A stretch of 55,612 nucleotides of DNA from Gemmataceae bacterium (GTDB taxonomy: Bacteria > Planctomycetota > Planctomycetia > Gemmatales > Gemmataceae): NCBI GenBank assembly GCA_019752375.1, contig JAIEMG010000287.1, forward strand, positions 1 through 55,612, read 5' to 3'. A model generated the notes under the pieces. It ran no database searches. It was not told the DNA's origin and saw only the letters and a program-made list of their open reading frames with translations. The position numbers were made by a program, and so were the translations under genes. Shown here piece by piece: positions 8,162-16,334 of the stretch (the stretch's first letter is position 1; the number at the start of each line of letters is the position of its first letter).

Positions 8162-9022
8162 ATGTCATTGCACATTCGCACGCTTGGCGTGTTCGTTGGG
8201 CTGGGCGCGCTGGCTCTGGCTTCTGGGACGGCATCGGCCCAGTGCGTCGGTTGCGGAGCCGCGGCTGCCGCCGCTGCGCGGTCCGGAGGCGGCACCACGG
8301 TGGCGCCGAATCGGACGCGCACCGTTTCCGGCATTGCCGCGCCCAGCATCGGCACACCGATCAACAACAACCCAGCCGTCGGCATCGGCGCGGCCGGCAT
8401 CAGCGCCCCATATCCGCTGGGCGCGACGGGCCGGCGGCCCATCGGCTACAGCGTCACCGGCAACGGCCCGAACATGCCCTCCAGCGGAGCTCCGAATGGG
8501 TTCCCGGGCATGGGCGGTTCGAGCTTCGGCAACCCAGCCATGAACAACAGCCCGATCTTTAATGCCGCCAACGCGACCGTTTTCGGCAGCGGGCAGTTCA
8601 ACCCGGCGTTCGGCAATCCGTACGTCAATCCCTACACGCGCGATGCCTTCAACAACTACGCCGCCATGGGCAACCCGTACCTGAATCCATACGCGAACCC
8701 CTACGGCAATCCCTACCCGAACCCCTACGGCAACCCTTACGGTGGCTTCGGCCCGGCTCCCTACCCGCCGACGCCATACATGAACAACCCGTACGCGAAC
8801 TTCTACTCGAACAACCCGTTCACGGCTGCCTATCTCAGCAATCCAATGACCAATCCGATGAACAACCCATTCAACGGTCAGAACTTCAATGCAGCCATGT
8901 TCGGCCCCCACGGCATGAATCCGAACGCCGCTAACCCGTTCGGCATGAATCCGAACTTCAACCTTCCGAACTGGAACAATCCCAACGGCGCCGCCGCTCC
9001 GCGTGGAGGCGACCAGCGCTAG
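8162..9022 (+). CDS. Secreted Asn/Pro/Gly/Tyr-rich low-complexity protein
   Basis: The 286-residue product has a signal peptide (residues 1 to about 26, ending ASGTASAQ) and two cysteines just after it (CVGCG). The remainder is low complexity. An Asn/Gly/Pro-rich stretch (residues 60-140) leads into tandem NPY-containing units such as NPYGNPYPNPYGNPYGG (about 155-225), and then into Met/Asn/Pro-rich sequence. No domain is recognised. The regular NPY spacing suggests an extended or adhesive structural protein of the cell surface. The ATG follows aagggagtaatccacc, a good ribosome site. It is monocistronic, bounded downstream by a strong hairpin. Confidence 0.72.
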   Translation: MSLHIRTLGVFVGLGALALASGTASAQCVGCGAAAAAAARSGGGTTVAPNRTRTVSGIAAPSIGTPINNNPAVGIGAAGISAPYPLGATGRRPIGYSVTGNGPNMPSSGAPNGFPGMGGSSFGNPAMNNSPIFNAANATVFGSGQFNPAFGNPYVNPYTRDAFNNYAAMGNPYLNPYANPYGNPYPNPYGNPYGGFGPAPYPPTPYMNNPYANFYSNNPFTAAYLSNPMTNPMNNPFNGQNFNAAMFGPHGMNPNAANPFGMNPNFNLPNWNNPNGAAAPRGGDQR

Positions 9023-9041
9023 TCCGGCCCAACAAAACAGT

Positions 9042-9077
9042 GACGACCGTGTGTCCCAGCCGGGATACACGGTCGTC
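9042..9077. terminator. Bidirectional hairpin terminator
   Basis: A 16-bp stem with one G-T wobble (GACGACCGTGTGTCCC with GGGATACACGGTCGTC) and a four-base AGCC loop. It sits between the convergent stops of the Asn/Pro-rich gene and the QueD/PTPS gene. On the minus strand it is followed by ACTGTTTTGTT, and on the plus strand by GCGTTGTTTG, so it can end both transcripts. Confidence 0.7.
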
Positions 9078-9096
9078 GCGTTGTTTGCCAGGGCGT

Positions 9097-9588
9097 TCAG
9101 GTGGGACGCCATTCGAACGTGGCGGACTGCCCGATATTCTCTTCCACCTCGACGCGCAGGACCTGGGGCGTGTAGTGGCAATGTTCGCGCAAGTCGTTGC
9201 ACAGCCGCTGGCCGATGTAGCGGGCGAGCAGTTCGGCCGTGGTGTTCTCGATCGGCAGCAGGATGCAATCGTCGCGGGGAAAGAGCCATTCGCGATCCCG
9301 GTAGCGGACGCGGATGCTGCGGCCCGTCTCTTCGACGTGGATCAAGGCATTCTGCGTCGGCAGCATCATGCGATGGTCGAGGTCATCCGTGATGATCCGG
9401 GTGCGTTTCTTGAGCGTGACGAAGTCGAAGACGTAGCAATTGACGTCCAGGTCGCCCTCGATCTCGACAGCGGTGCGATAATTGTGCCCATGCAGCCGTT
9501 CGCACCGGTCGCCCTCGTAGCTGATGAAGTGTCCGGAACAGAAGACCAGGTGGTCCTTGGTCACACGGACTTTGAAGCGCTCGGTCAT
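9097..9588 (-). CDS. queD: 6-carboxy/6-pyruvoyl-tetrahydropterin synthase family (QueD/PTPS)
   Basis: The 163-residue protein has the expected length for this family. The zinc ligands are visible as H20, H33 and H35 (FCSGHFISYEG; LHGHNY), and C29 sits where the catalytic cysteine lies in QueD. The segment DDLDHRMMLP carries the catalytic Asp-His pair. QueD converts dihydroneopterin triphosphate to 6-carboxytetrahydropterin for queuosine; PTPS makes 6-pyruvoyltetrahydropterin. The two cannot be separated safely here, although a GluQRS gene later in the window fits a queuosine pathway. The ATG at 9588 starts the conserved domain; the open frame upstream is not coding-like. Confidence 0.85.
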   Translation of the reverse strand: MTERFKVRVTKDHLVFCSGHFISYEGDRCERLHGHNYRTAVEIEGDLDVNCYVFDFVTLKKRTRIITDDLDHRMMLPTQNALIHVEETGRSIRVRYRDREWLFPRDDCILLPIENTTAELLARYIGQRLCNDLREHCHYTPQVLRVEVEENIGQSATFEWRPT

Positions 9589-9903
9589 ACATGGTGCCTG
9601 AATAAGAGGGATCCGGACCCGCAGGCGAACGCCAGCAAGTGCGGGTGCTACTCCATTCGTCCGTCGCGGGCGTGGCGCCGCCGCAGGTGATTCTATCCCA
9701 GCGATCGGGCGTCGCCAGCGTAGAACACGATCGCTGCCGGTTACCCCAGGTGGAACGGCTCCTTCGCTCTGCTCGCGCATGGAATTCCTCGCGGGCGGCC
9801 CACTCAAGACGCCTTCAACTCAATAAGGATTGGCGAATCAATGACTGTCGGGTTCGACAGAATCCGTTCTGTGTTCGCCAATGTTGACACCGCCTGCCTT
9901 TCT

Positions 9904-10294
9904 GCCGGCTTTAGCCGAATGGCACGTGGATAGGCAAAACTCCTCTCCGCGTAGCCGCTTTCGCACCGAAGGTGCTGGGCAGGACAGCCCAGGGCAAGCG
10001 AGCGCAGCGAGTGCCGCCCTGGGTCCGAGACACCGCATGAGGAATTGCACGCTATAAGCGTGCGGAAATCGCCAGGATTGCACGTCATGTTTGGGACGGG
10101 GTCTTGAAGCCGCACGCTTTCAGCGTGCAATCCAATGGAGGCGCGCTCCACCCGGGGCGGCACTCGCTTCGCGAGCGAGCCCCGGGCTGTCCTGCCCAGC
10201 ACCTTCGGTGCGAAAGGCACGACTTGATTGTGTCGGTAGTTTGTTCTCGCGGCCTGACTTGCGCTTAACCACGTGCCATTCGGCTGAAGCCGGC
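9904..10294. repeat. Composite palindromic element I (391 bp)
   Basis: The ends are inverted copies: GCCGGCTTTAGCCGAATGGC with ACGTGG (9904-9929) and its reverse complement with one mismatch (10269-10294). Inside, a 32-bp arm at 9959-9990 is repeated exactly in reverse complement at 10184-10215. A GC-rich block containing GAGCGCAGCGAGTGCCGCCC is mirrored around 10155-10183. Near the centre are two short hairpins, GCACGCTATAAGCGTGC (10047-10063) and GCACGCTTTCAGCGTGC (10112-10128). Thus the element folds as a long imperfect cruciform with hairpins inside the arms. No plausible gene is present. Confidence 0.8.
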
Positions 10295-10346
10295 TCCCCG
10301 TCTGCCGCCACCTTCAGGTGGTGGGGCGAAGCAGAGAAGACCCGCT

Positions 10347-10601
10347 GCCGGCTTCAGCCGGGCTTGTCGAGGGTTAAGGCGATCGGCAGGAAAAGACTTA
10401 CCTGGCGCCCGGCTTGGCCCGATGTGGATACTGGGCAGGAAGTCCCTTCGGCGAGCGTCGAGGCGTCAGCCCGACGTGTCTGGGTGCAGTTCACGACGGA
10501 GTTTTGGACGCTGTCCACGTCGGGCTTACGCCTCGACGCTCGCCAGGGAAGTGATTTCTTGTCGCTCGCCTTAAGCCCTCGCAAGCCCGGCTGAAGCCGG
10601 C
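10347..10601. repeat. Composite palindromic element II (255 bp)
   Basis: The left end GCCGGCTTCAGCCGGGCTTG, followed by TCGAGGGTTAAGGCGA (10347-10382), is mirrored at about 10566-10601. An inner 29-bp arm at 10450-10478 is matched in reverse complement at 10516-10544 with a single mismatch. The ends share the plan of elements I and III: a GCCGGCTTCAGCCG hairpin followed by GGTTAAG. The spacers on either side (10295-10346 and 10602-10667) are themselves related to each other in inverted orientation. Confidence 0.8.
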
Positions 10602-10667
10602 TGCTGAATGGGGATGATGGCTTCGCTCCACCGACGAAAGCCGGTGGCAGAAGGGGAGCCGGCTGAA

Positions 10668-10878
10668 GCCGGCTTCAGCCGAATGGCACATGGTTAAGCA
10701 GAAGGCCGGCACCGAGTACAAACGAAAACCGAGCTTCGCCCACTCGTACCTTGCTGTCGCACATGTCACGAGCGAACAACTCGTGCTGCAGCAGCTGTTC
10801 GCTCGTCGTGACACCCTTGATAGCCGCTACGGTAGGCAGGGGTTACGCTTAACCACAGACCATTCGGCCGAAGCCGGC
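10668..10878. repeat. Composite palindromic element III (211 bp)
   Basis: The ends GCCGGCTTCAGCCGAATGGC with ACATGGTTAAGC (10668-10699) and the near reverse complement (10847-10878) match those of element I. The core at about 10766-10812 is an inverted repeat (GTCACGAGCGAACA against TGTTCGCTCGTCGTGAC). The interior also contains the 29-base sequence found again at 49308. Confidence 0.78.
10745..10773 (+). repeat. Dispersed 29-bp repeat, copy 1
   Basis: CGTACCTTGCTGTCGCACAT with GTCACGAGC matches 49308-49336 at 26 of 29 positions. This copy lies inside palindromic element III; the second lies beside a helicase gene fragment and next to a CACGAGCG hairpin. Confidence 0.65.
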
Positions 10879-10883
10879 TGCGA

Positions 10884-11340
10884 GGGACAAGAGGCGGTGC
10901 CCGAGGAGCGCGTGCGCCCTGACCATCGCCCGAAGACGCAGCACGGCAGCTAGTCAGGTTTGCACACGCTGAAGTTCGATGTGAACGGGAATCGGCTTTT
11001 CGGAGGGGTGGTCGGGCGTTTCTTGAGGCATGGGCGGTTCCGCTGGCGCTTACCTGGCCGTTCACGTTGCATACGGTCTTTCAGTCGATTTGGCAGGTCG
11101 CAAGGGCTAAACTCCGGACGGCAGCGGCAGAGTCAGCCAAATTTCACCGGGCATCGCCATACAATCGGTCATTGGTAAGGCAGTTCTGCAAACTGACATA
11201 TGAAGGACATCACGGCAGGTGGCATTTGAACCGCGCTAACATTAGCAACGATAAATGATTACGCCGAGAGAAGAAAAGGACTTCTGCCGACGCCACCAGG
11301 TTTTAAGCCGCAGGCCATCGCTGAAAAAATGCATGATTTC
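10884..11340. other. Gene-free stretch between palindromic elements and tRNA-Ser
   Basis: About 450 bases with no convincing coding frame, no recognised RNA and no long repeat. Base composition becomes visibly less GC-rich toward the tRNA, for instance around 11200-11340, than in the neighbouring genes. This could be an old insertion or decayed DNA; nothing further can be supported. Confidence 0.5.
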
Positions 11341-11347
11341 AAACAGA

Positions 11348-11378
11348 AAGCCCGCTGCCGTTGCCGGCAGTGGGCTTT
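11348..11378 (-). terminator. Intrinsic terminator downstream of tRNA-Ser
   Basis: On the minus strand AGCCCACTGCCG pairs with CGGCAGCGGGCT around a GCAA loop, followed by TTCTGTTT. It begins 16 bases beyond the 3' end of the tRNA, the expected position. A TTTTC run on the other side makes it usable on the plus strand too. Confidence 0.75.
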
Positions 11379-11393
11379 TCAAGAAATATTCAG

Positions 11394-11482
11394 CGGAGAG
11401 GACAGGATTCGAACCTGCGGTAGGGTGTTATCCCTACACCGGTTTAGCAAACCGGCGCTATCGGCCACTCAGCCACCTCTCC
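11394..11482 (-). tRNA. tRNA-Ser(GCU)
   Basis: The 89-base minus-strand gene has acceptor stem GGAGAGG paired with CCTCTCC, discriminator G, a D-arm (GGCTGAGTGGCCGATAGC) and an anticodon stem-loop CCGGTTTGCTAAACCGG with anticodon GCT at 11448-11446. It also has a long variable arm (TGTAGGGATAACACCCTAC) as expected for class II serine tRNAs, and a T-arm with GGTTCGAATCC. CCA is not encoded; the next bases are CTG. It decodes AGC and AGU. It is a single gene with its own terminator. Confidence 0.97.
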
Positions 11483-11959
11483 GGGGCTAATTTCTTGCAT
11501 CTCTCGCGAACATCAGTTGTCCTTGACAACTGGGACGGCCCGATGACCGAAAAAGTGGTGGTCTGCTAGCAACAGACCACCGGTTGTCCACGACTGACCG
11601 CGCCTTTAGGGAGATCAGTTTTGAGCGAACATTTCGCATTCTACCCACCGATCCGCCAAGAGCAAGCCCGAGACAACCGTTGACCACCGGAAGCTCATCA
11701 AGCCCAAGTTGGGTTCAAAGGTCAAACGTGCCGAAGCAGGCGTTATTTCTGCTCGACAGGGCAGGGCGGCATCGCGTCGTTCAGGTTTCGGCGTCGTGCC
11801 CTCCCTGGGGAGAGCATGCTACCCAGCATGGGACCATCGGACGGTGGGTTGGCCCAATGGATACAGAGATTCTGAGTTGTTGCTTACGCCTTCGTTCGCC
11901 GCTAAGCTGACATCGCCTCCACTTCTGCACGCAATGTCCCACCGTGGGAGGATCGCACC
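11483..11959. other. Intergenic region between tRNA-Ser and the CehA-like gene
   Basis: This 477-base spacer should hold the divergent promoters of tRNA-Ser (minus) and the metallohydrolase (plus). No coding frame is convincing. The only clear structure is the 9-bp hairpin at 11557-11581, listed separately. Confidence 0.5.
11557..11581 (-). terminator. Hairpin with T-tract on the minus strand
   Basis: On the minus strand GGTGGTCTG pairs perfectly with CAGACCACC around a seven-base loop and is followed by ACTTTTTC, a classic intrinsic terminator. It points away from any annotated minus-strand gene, so it would end an unannotated short transcript starting between about 11600 and 11950, or prevent antisense read-through into tRNA-Ser. 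Confidence 0.5.
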
Positions 11960-14305
11960 ATGTTGCGCCGCCTTTGCCTGTGTCTTGCCGGTTCGCTCCT
12001 GACCTCGCCGCTGGTCGCAGCCGAGCTTCCCAAGGTCAAGAACGTCGAGTTGCAACCACTCGCCGCCCAGGCCAAGCGCATCGTCGAAGCACTCGACCTG
12101 CTCGGCAGTCCGCTGCCCGACGCCGACAAAAAGGCGCTTGCATCGGCCAAGGATGTGAATGCGATTCAAACCGTGCTGGACAAGCACTGCCTGGCCGGCG
12201 TACGCGTTCCCGGCAGCAGCGACAAGAAGCTGTCGCTGGAAGTCGCCGCCGGTCCGGCCGCCGCCGACCTCGCGGAGCAAGGCTGGCGCGTGTTCCTGGT
12301 GAAAGTCCATAACGTCGGCAGTCGCGAACACGTGGAACTGCGGCCGGAAAGCCCCAATGCGGCGCCGCTCTTCTACAGGTCGACCAGTAAACCCGATCCG
12401 ACCGTCATTCCCATCGGTGAAGTCGGCAAGCGGTTCCTCGAATTGTCGATGTTCAATGCACAGCCATTGGTGCGCGACCTGGCCGGCCTGGAGTTGGAGT
12501 ACCGCATCCTCCAGATATACTGCCGTGACCCCGGCCGGAAGGAAGCGACGCTTGGCTTCAGCCTGTGGCGCGAGTTACCCAAGAAGAAGCCGACGGACCG
12601 GCCCCAGTTCGAAAAGCTGGCGGACAGCAACGAAGTCGGCATCTTTGTCGAGAGCAGTCCGGCCGTGGTGGTCGAGCTGAAGGTCAAGGACTGGGACGGC
12701 AAGCCAGTGATGGGCTCGTTCACGTTTCGCGACGCCCAGGATCGCGTCTATCCGTCGCAAAGTCGCCGACTGGCGCCGGACCTGGGCTTCCATCCTCAGA
12801 TTTACCGGACCGACGGCGAAACGGTCCTGCTGCAGCCCGGCAAATACAAGGTCACCTACACACGCGGTCCGGAGTACCTGGTGCTGGAACGGACCATCAC
12901 GGTGCCCGCATCCCGCAAGCACACCGAGACCTTTGAGTTGAAGCGCTGGATCCATCCGCTCAAGAAGGGTTGGTACTCCGGCGATCACCACGTTCACGCG
13001 GCCGGCTGCGCCCATTACGAAAGTCCGACGGAAGGCGTGACGCCCGAAGACATGATGCGGCACATTCTTGGTGAGGACTTGAATGTCGGCTGCTGCTTGA
13101 GCTGGGGACCATGCTGGTATCACCAGAAACGCTATTTCGAAGGCAAGGTGCACAAGCTCTCCACGCCTGACCACCTCTTGCGCTACGACGTGGAAGTCAG
13201 CGGCTTCCCGTCCAGTCATGCCGGGCACATTTGTCTCTTGCGCCTTCGCGAACAGGACTACCCCGGCACCAAGCTCATCAGTGACTGGCCAAGCTGGGAC
13301 CTGCCGATCTTCCAGTGGGCCAAGGCACAGGGCGGCGTGGTAGGCTTCGCGCACAGCGGCTGGGGCCTGGCGCCGGACGATCCGAAGGACCCGACCGTCA
13401 ATCAGCTCCCGAACTATGTCTTGCCAAAAATGGATGGCATCGGCGCCAACGAATACCTGGTGGACGTCGCCCACGGCGCGTGCGACTTCATCTCGACCGT
13501 GGATACGCCGATCCTGTGGGAGCTCAATATCTGGTATCACACGCTGAATTGCGGCTACCGTTGCCGGATCAGCGGCGAGACCGATTTTCCCTGTATCTAC
13601 GGCGAGCGCGTCGGCCTGGGCCGCAGCTATGTTCACTTGAACGGGAAGCTGAACTTCGACGACTGGGCCGAGGGCATCAAGCAGGGCCGTTGCTATGTTT
13701 CGGACGGGTTAAGTCACTTGATGGACTACGAAGTCAATGGCGTGGGCGTCGGTTTGAAGAAGAGCGAAGTGAAGTTGTCCGAACCCGGAAAGGTGAAGAT
13801 CAAGGCGAAGGCCGCCGCCTGGCTGGAGCCGAAGCCGACGCCGGAAACGGAGAAGATCCGCGGCGCGCCGAGCCCCAAGGAAGGTAACTCCAGCACGCAG
13901 ACGCTGACCTCCAAGCCGTACTGGCACGTGGAGCGCTCGCGCGTTGGTGATACGCGTAGGGTTCCGGTCGAAGTCGTCGTCAACGGCTATCCCGTCGACA
14001 AGAAAGAGATCATCGCCGACGGCACCGAGCAGGAAGTGACGTTTGAGGTGCCGATCAAGTATTCCAGCTGGGTGTGCCTTCGCATCTTCCCGTCGAGCCA
14101 CACCAACCCGGTGTTTGCGATCGTGGACGACAAGCCCATCCGAGCAAGCAAGCGCTCGGCGGAGTGGTGCCTCAAATCGATCGACAAGTGCTGGGAGCAA
14201 AAGAAGCCCAAGATCCGCGAGAAGGAGCTGCAGGAAGCGGAAACGGCTTACGACAAGGCCCGCATCGCATACAAGAAGGTCCTCGCGGAGAGCGTGGCGG
14301 ACTGA
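11960..14305 (+). CDS. Exported CehA/McbA-type metallohydrolase (PHP-like)
   Basis: The 781-residue protein has a signal peptide at residues 1 to about 21 (LCLAGSLLTSPLVAA) and a beta-rich N-terminal half. From about residue 335 it has a PHP-like metal site starting WYSGDHHVHAAGC, continuing with TPEDMMRHILGEDLNVG and GVVGFAHSGWG. These are the features of CehA/McbA family hydrolases, named for carbaryl and amide or ester hydrolysis, although most relatives have unknown natural substrates. The last 60 residues (KEKELQEAETAYDKAR-like) form a coiled coil. The start follows gggagga 8 bases upstream. It is a single gene, followed by a strong inverted repeat. Confidence 0.85.
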   Translation: MLRRLCLCLAGSLLTSPLVAAELPKVKNVELQPLAAQAKRIVEALDLLGSPLPDADKKALASAKDVNAIQTVLDKHCLAGVRVPGSSDKKLSLEVAAGPAAADLAEQGWRVFLVKVHNVGSREHVELRPESPNAAPLFYRSTSKPDPTVIPIGEVGKRFLELSMFNAQPLVRDLAGLELEYRILQIYCRDPGRKEATLGFSLWRELPKKKPTDRPQFEKLADSNEVGIFVESSPAVVVELKVKDWDGKPVMGSFTFRDAQDRVYPSQSRRLAPDLGFHPQIYRTDGETVLLQPGKYKVTYTRGPEYLVLERTITVPASRKHTETFELKRWIHPLKKGWYSGDHHVHAAGCAHYESPTEGVTPEDMMRHILGEDLNVGCCLSWGPCWYHQKRYFEGKVHKLSTPDHLLRYDVEVSGFPSSHAGHICLLRLREQDYPGTKLISDWPSWDLPIFQWAKAQGGVVGFAHSGWGLAPDDPKDPTVNQLPNYVLPKMDGIGANEYLVDVAHGACDFISTVDTPILWELNIWYHTLNCGYRCRISGETDFPCIYGERVGLGRSYVHLNGKLNFDDWAEGIKQGRCYVSDGLSHLMDYEVNGVGVGLKKSEVKLSEPGKVKIKAKAAAWLEPKPTPETEKIRGAPSPKEGNSSTQTLTSKPYWHVERSRVGDTRRVPVEVVVNGYPVDKKEIIADGTEQEVTFEVPIKYSSWVCLRIFPSSHTNPVFAIVDDKPIRASKRSAEWCLKSIDKCWEQKKPKIREKELQEAETAYDKARIAYKKVLAESVAD

Positions 14306-14310
14306 GACAC

Positions 14311-14365
14311 GGCAGACCTCCAGGTCTGCCGGGATAGACGATTCCGGCAGACCTGGAGGTCTGCC
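14311..14365. repeat. Perfect 22-bp inverted repeat with palindromic arms
   Basis: The arms at 14311-14332 and 14344-14365 are exact reverse complements separated by 11 bases. Each arm is itself a palindrome (GGCAGACCT-CC-AGGTCTGCC), so the unit can fold as two adjacent hairpins or one long one. It starts 6 bases after the hydrolase stop and may act as its terminator. Confidence 0.75.
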
Positions 14366-14570
14366 GCCACACTTTCATCTCGGCTGGCTTTCCCACGCGG
14401 GCGTTCGGAAACGAAGAAGTAAAATGAATCAGTCGCGCCACTCTTGCGCTCACCGCTCCCCTCATTGCTCGCGATCTCGCACCAGGCGGCTTTGACTTCC
14501 CCCTCTCAATCGAGTCTACTGAGTTCTCCAACATTTCGCAACTCGCCCGGCAACAACGAGAGGGACAGTC

Positions 14571-16334
14571 ATGCAGCGCATCACTGGCCGGCGCCGATGG
14601 TCCGCACTCATCGGAATTGAGGAGCTCGAAAGCCGCACGGTCCCTACGGTCCTCGTTCCCGCGCAAGTTCGCCATGCCTACGGCTTCGATCAGATCAACT
14701 TTGTCGTCAATGGTCAGACGGTCCGCGGCGACGGCAGCGGTCAAACCATTGCCATCGTCAATGCCTTTGACAATCCGACGATCTTCAACGACGTCGACAC
14801 CTTCGACCGCCAGTTCAGCATCGACGGACGTACGACGCTCTATCAGCAGTACGGCGCTGCCACGAAATTCCTGACGCGCGTGAACCCGCAAGGCCAGCCG
14901 GCCGCGGACCGCACGGGTGCCTGGACGCTGGAAACCGCGCTCGACGTTCAGTGGGCGCACGCCATCGCCCCGGGCGCTTCCATCCTTCTAGTCCAGGCGA
15001 AATCCGATAACTTCTACGATCTGATGAGCGCCGTCAATTATGCACGCAACCAGCCAGGCGTGGTCGCGGTTTCGATGAGCTGGGGTACCAGCGAATTTGT
15101 CGGGCAAACGAGCTGGGACGCCTACTTCACCACGCCGGCCAATCACGTCGGCGGCTCGAATGGCCGAGGTGGACCTCGGCTGAGCGGTGGCGTCACGTTC
15201 GTGGGAGCGTCCGGCGACTACGGCGCGCCGGCGATTTGGCCTGCCACGTCGTCCAACGTCCTGGCGGTCGGCGGCACCACGCTGCAAGTGGACGCCCTGG
15301 GCAATTACCTGGGCGAAGTCGCCTGGAGCGGCAGCGGCGGCGGACGTAGCACGCAGGTAACCGAGCCGAGCTGGCAGTACAGCGTCCAGTCCACCGGCCG
15401 GCGTACCACGCCCGACGTCTCTTACAATGCCGACCCAAATACCAGCGTCTACGTCTACAGCAGCATGCCGGTCGGCGGCCGCACCGGTTGGTTCGGTGTG
15501 GGCGGCACCAGCGCTGCAGCGCCGCAGTGGGCAGCCCTGATCGCCATTGTGGACCAGGGTCGAGCGTTGAACGGCAAAGGATCACTCGACGGACCGAGTC
15601 AGACGCTGCCGGCCTTGTACGCGATGAGCAGCGGCAACTTTCGCGACGTCATTGGCGGTTCCAACGGCTTCACCGCGGTCAAGGGCTACGACCTGGCGAC
15701 CGGCCGCGGCAGTCCGTACGCCGACCGTGTGGTTCGCGACCTGGTGGCTTATGCGGGCGCAGCGAGCGGAGTCACTGCGAAGTCCACGACCACATCGGTT
15801 TCGTCGTCGGTCAAGGTGCGTGCAGCGATTGACGTCCTATTTGCGGACCGGTCGCTGACGACGCCGGACTCCCGGGCGGTGTCGATCCTTGCCCAACGCG
15901 CGGCTGAGAAGCAGTTGCCGTCGCTGCCCTTGCCGTCGTCGCTGCAACCAATCGGCAATGAACGCGACTTGCGGCGCGGCAGCGACCCGGGACCTGCCCC
16001 GCTCGTGCCCGGCACGAGCTTCGACCTACAGCCAACCCTGTCGCGGCTGCTGCAATCGGAGCCAGCGCCTCTCGTTGGGGATGAACCACCCCTACCGTTA
16101 CCGAATGAACACGAGGAGAGAGTTGAGGAACACCGGATGCGCGTCCGATCGCATGCGATGCCGATCGAAGACATTTCCGCACTGGATGCCTGCTACATCG
16201 AGCCGTATGAAAGGACTGAAGATGGTCCGGACGAGCTGACCGCGCTCTGGAGCCTGGCCTTGGTGCTTACTGGCAGCTATCAGGCCGCACGACCGATGCC
16301 GCGCAGGGAGAAAAACGCATGGCAGATCCCGTGA
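14571..16334 (+). CDS. Secreted sedolisin (S53) peptidase without a recognisable propeptide
   Basis: The protein has 587 residues. All catalytic elements of the sedolisin family are visible with the usual spacing: E121 and D125 in LETALD, D216 in GASGDYG, and the nucleophile S314 in GGTSAAAP. A C-terminal calcium-site sequence (RDVIGGSNGF, then YDLATGRGSP) follows around residue 365. It is a subtilisin-fold acid-type endopeptidase. The start MQRITGRRRWSALIGIEELE, then SRTVP, is the short 'LE-R-VP' N-terminal type of planctomycete exported proteins rather than a standard signal peptide. The usual 150-200 residue propeptide is missing. About 190 residues after the catalytic domain are Pro/Ser-rich and unassigned. 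Its end overlaps the next gene by 16 bases. Confidence 0.88.
   Translation: MQRITGRRRWSALIGIEELESRTVPTVLVPAQVRHAYGFDQINFVVNGQTVRGDGSGQTIAIVNAFDNPTIFNDVDTFDRQFSIDGRTTLYQQYGAATKFLTRVNPQGQPAADRTGAWTLETALDVQWAHAIAPGASILLVQAKSDNFYDLMSAVNYARNQPGVVAVSMSWGTSEFVGQTSWDAYFTTPANHVGGSNGRGGPRLSGGVTFVGASGDYGAPAIWPATSSNVLAVGGTTLQVDALGNYLGEVAWSGSGGGRSTQVTEPSWQYSVQSTGRRTTPDVSYNADPNTSVYVYSSMPVGGRTGWFGVGGTSAAAPQWAALIAIVDQGRALNGKGSLDGPSQTLPALYAMSSGNFRDVIGGSNGFTAVKGYDLATGRGSPYADRVVRDLVAYAGAASGVTAKSTTTSVSSSVKVRAAIDVLFADRSLTTPDSRAVSILAQRAAEKQLPSLPLPSSLQPIGNERDLRRGSDPGPAPLVPGTSFDLQPTLSRLLQSEPAPLVGDEPPLPLPNEHEERVEEHRMRVRSHAMPIEDISALDACYIEPYERTEDGPDELTALWSLALVLTGSYQAARPMPRREKNAWQIP

Noticed and set aside
8640..8840. 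Tandem AACCCSTACGGC-like DNA repeats
   Set aside because: They are the coding sequence of NPY-type protein repeats, not a separate DNA element or CRISPR.
8165..9289. 374-residue minus-strand frame over the Asn/Pro-rich gene
   Set aside because: Antisense of the low-complexity gene; Val/Arg-rich sequence without motifs, and it would also overlap the QueD/PTPS gene.
10091..10594. 167-residue open frame within the palindromic region
   Set aside because: Translation is low in coding character, contains mirror-like segments caused by the inverted repeats, and has no ribosome site.
9904..10878. CRISPR array or integron attachment sites
   Set aside because: Repeat units are inverted rather than direct, of different length and content, with no uniform spacers, no cas or integrase gene, and no attC-like core sites with captured genes.
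11700..12002. Possible small gene upstream of the CehA-like gene (GSKVKRAEAGVISAR...)
   Set aside because: The short frame runs into the signal peptide region of the real gene in another frame, has no ribosome site, and lacks recognisable motifs.
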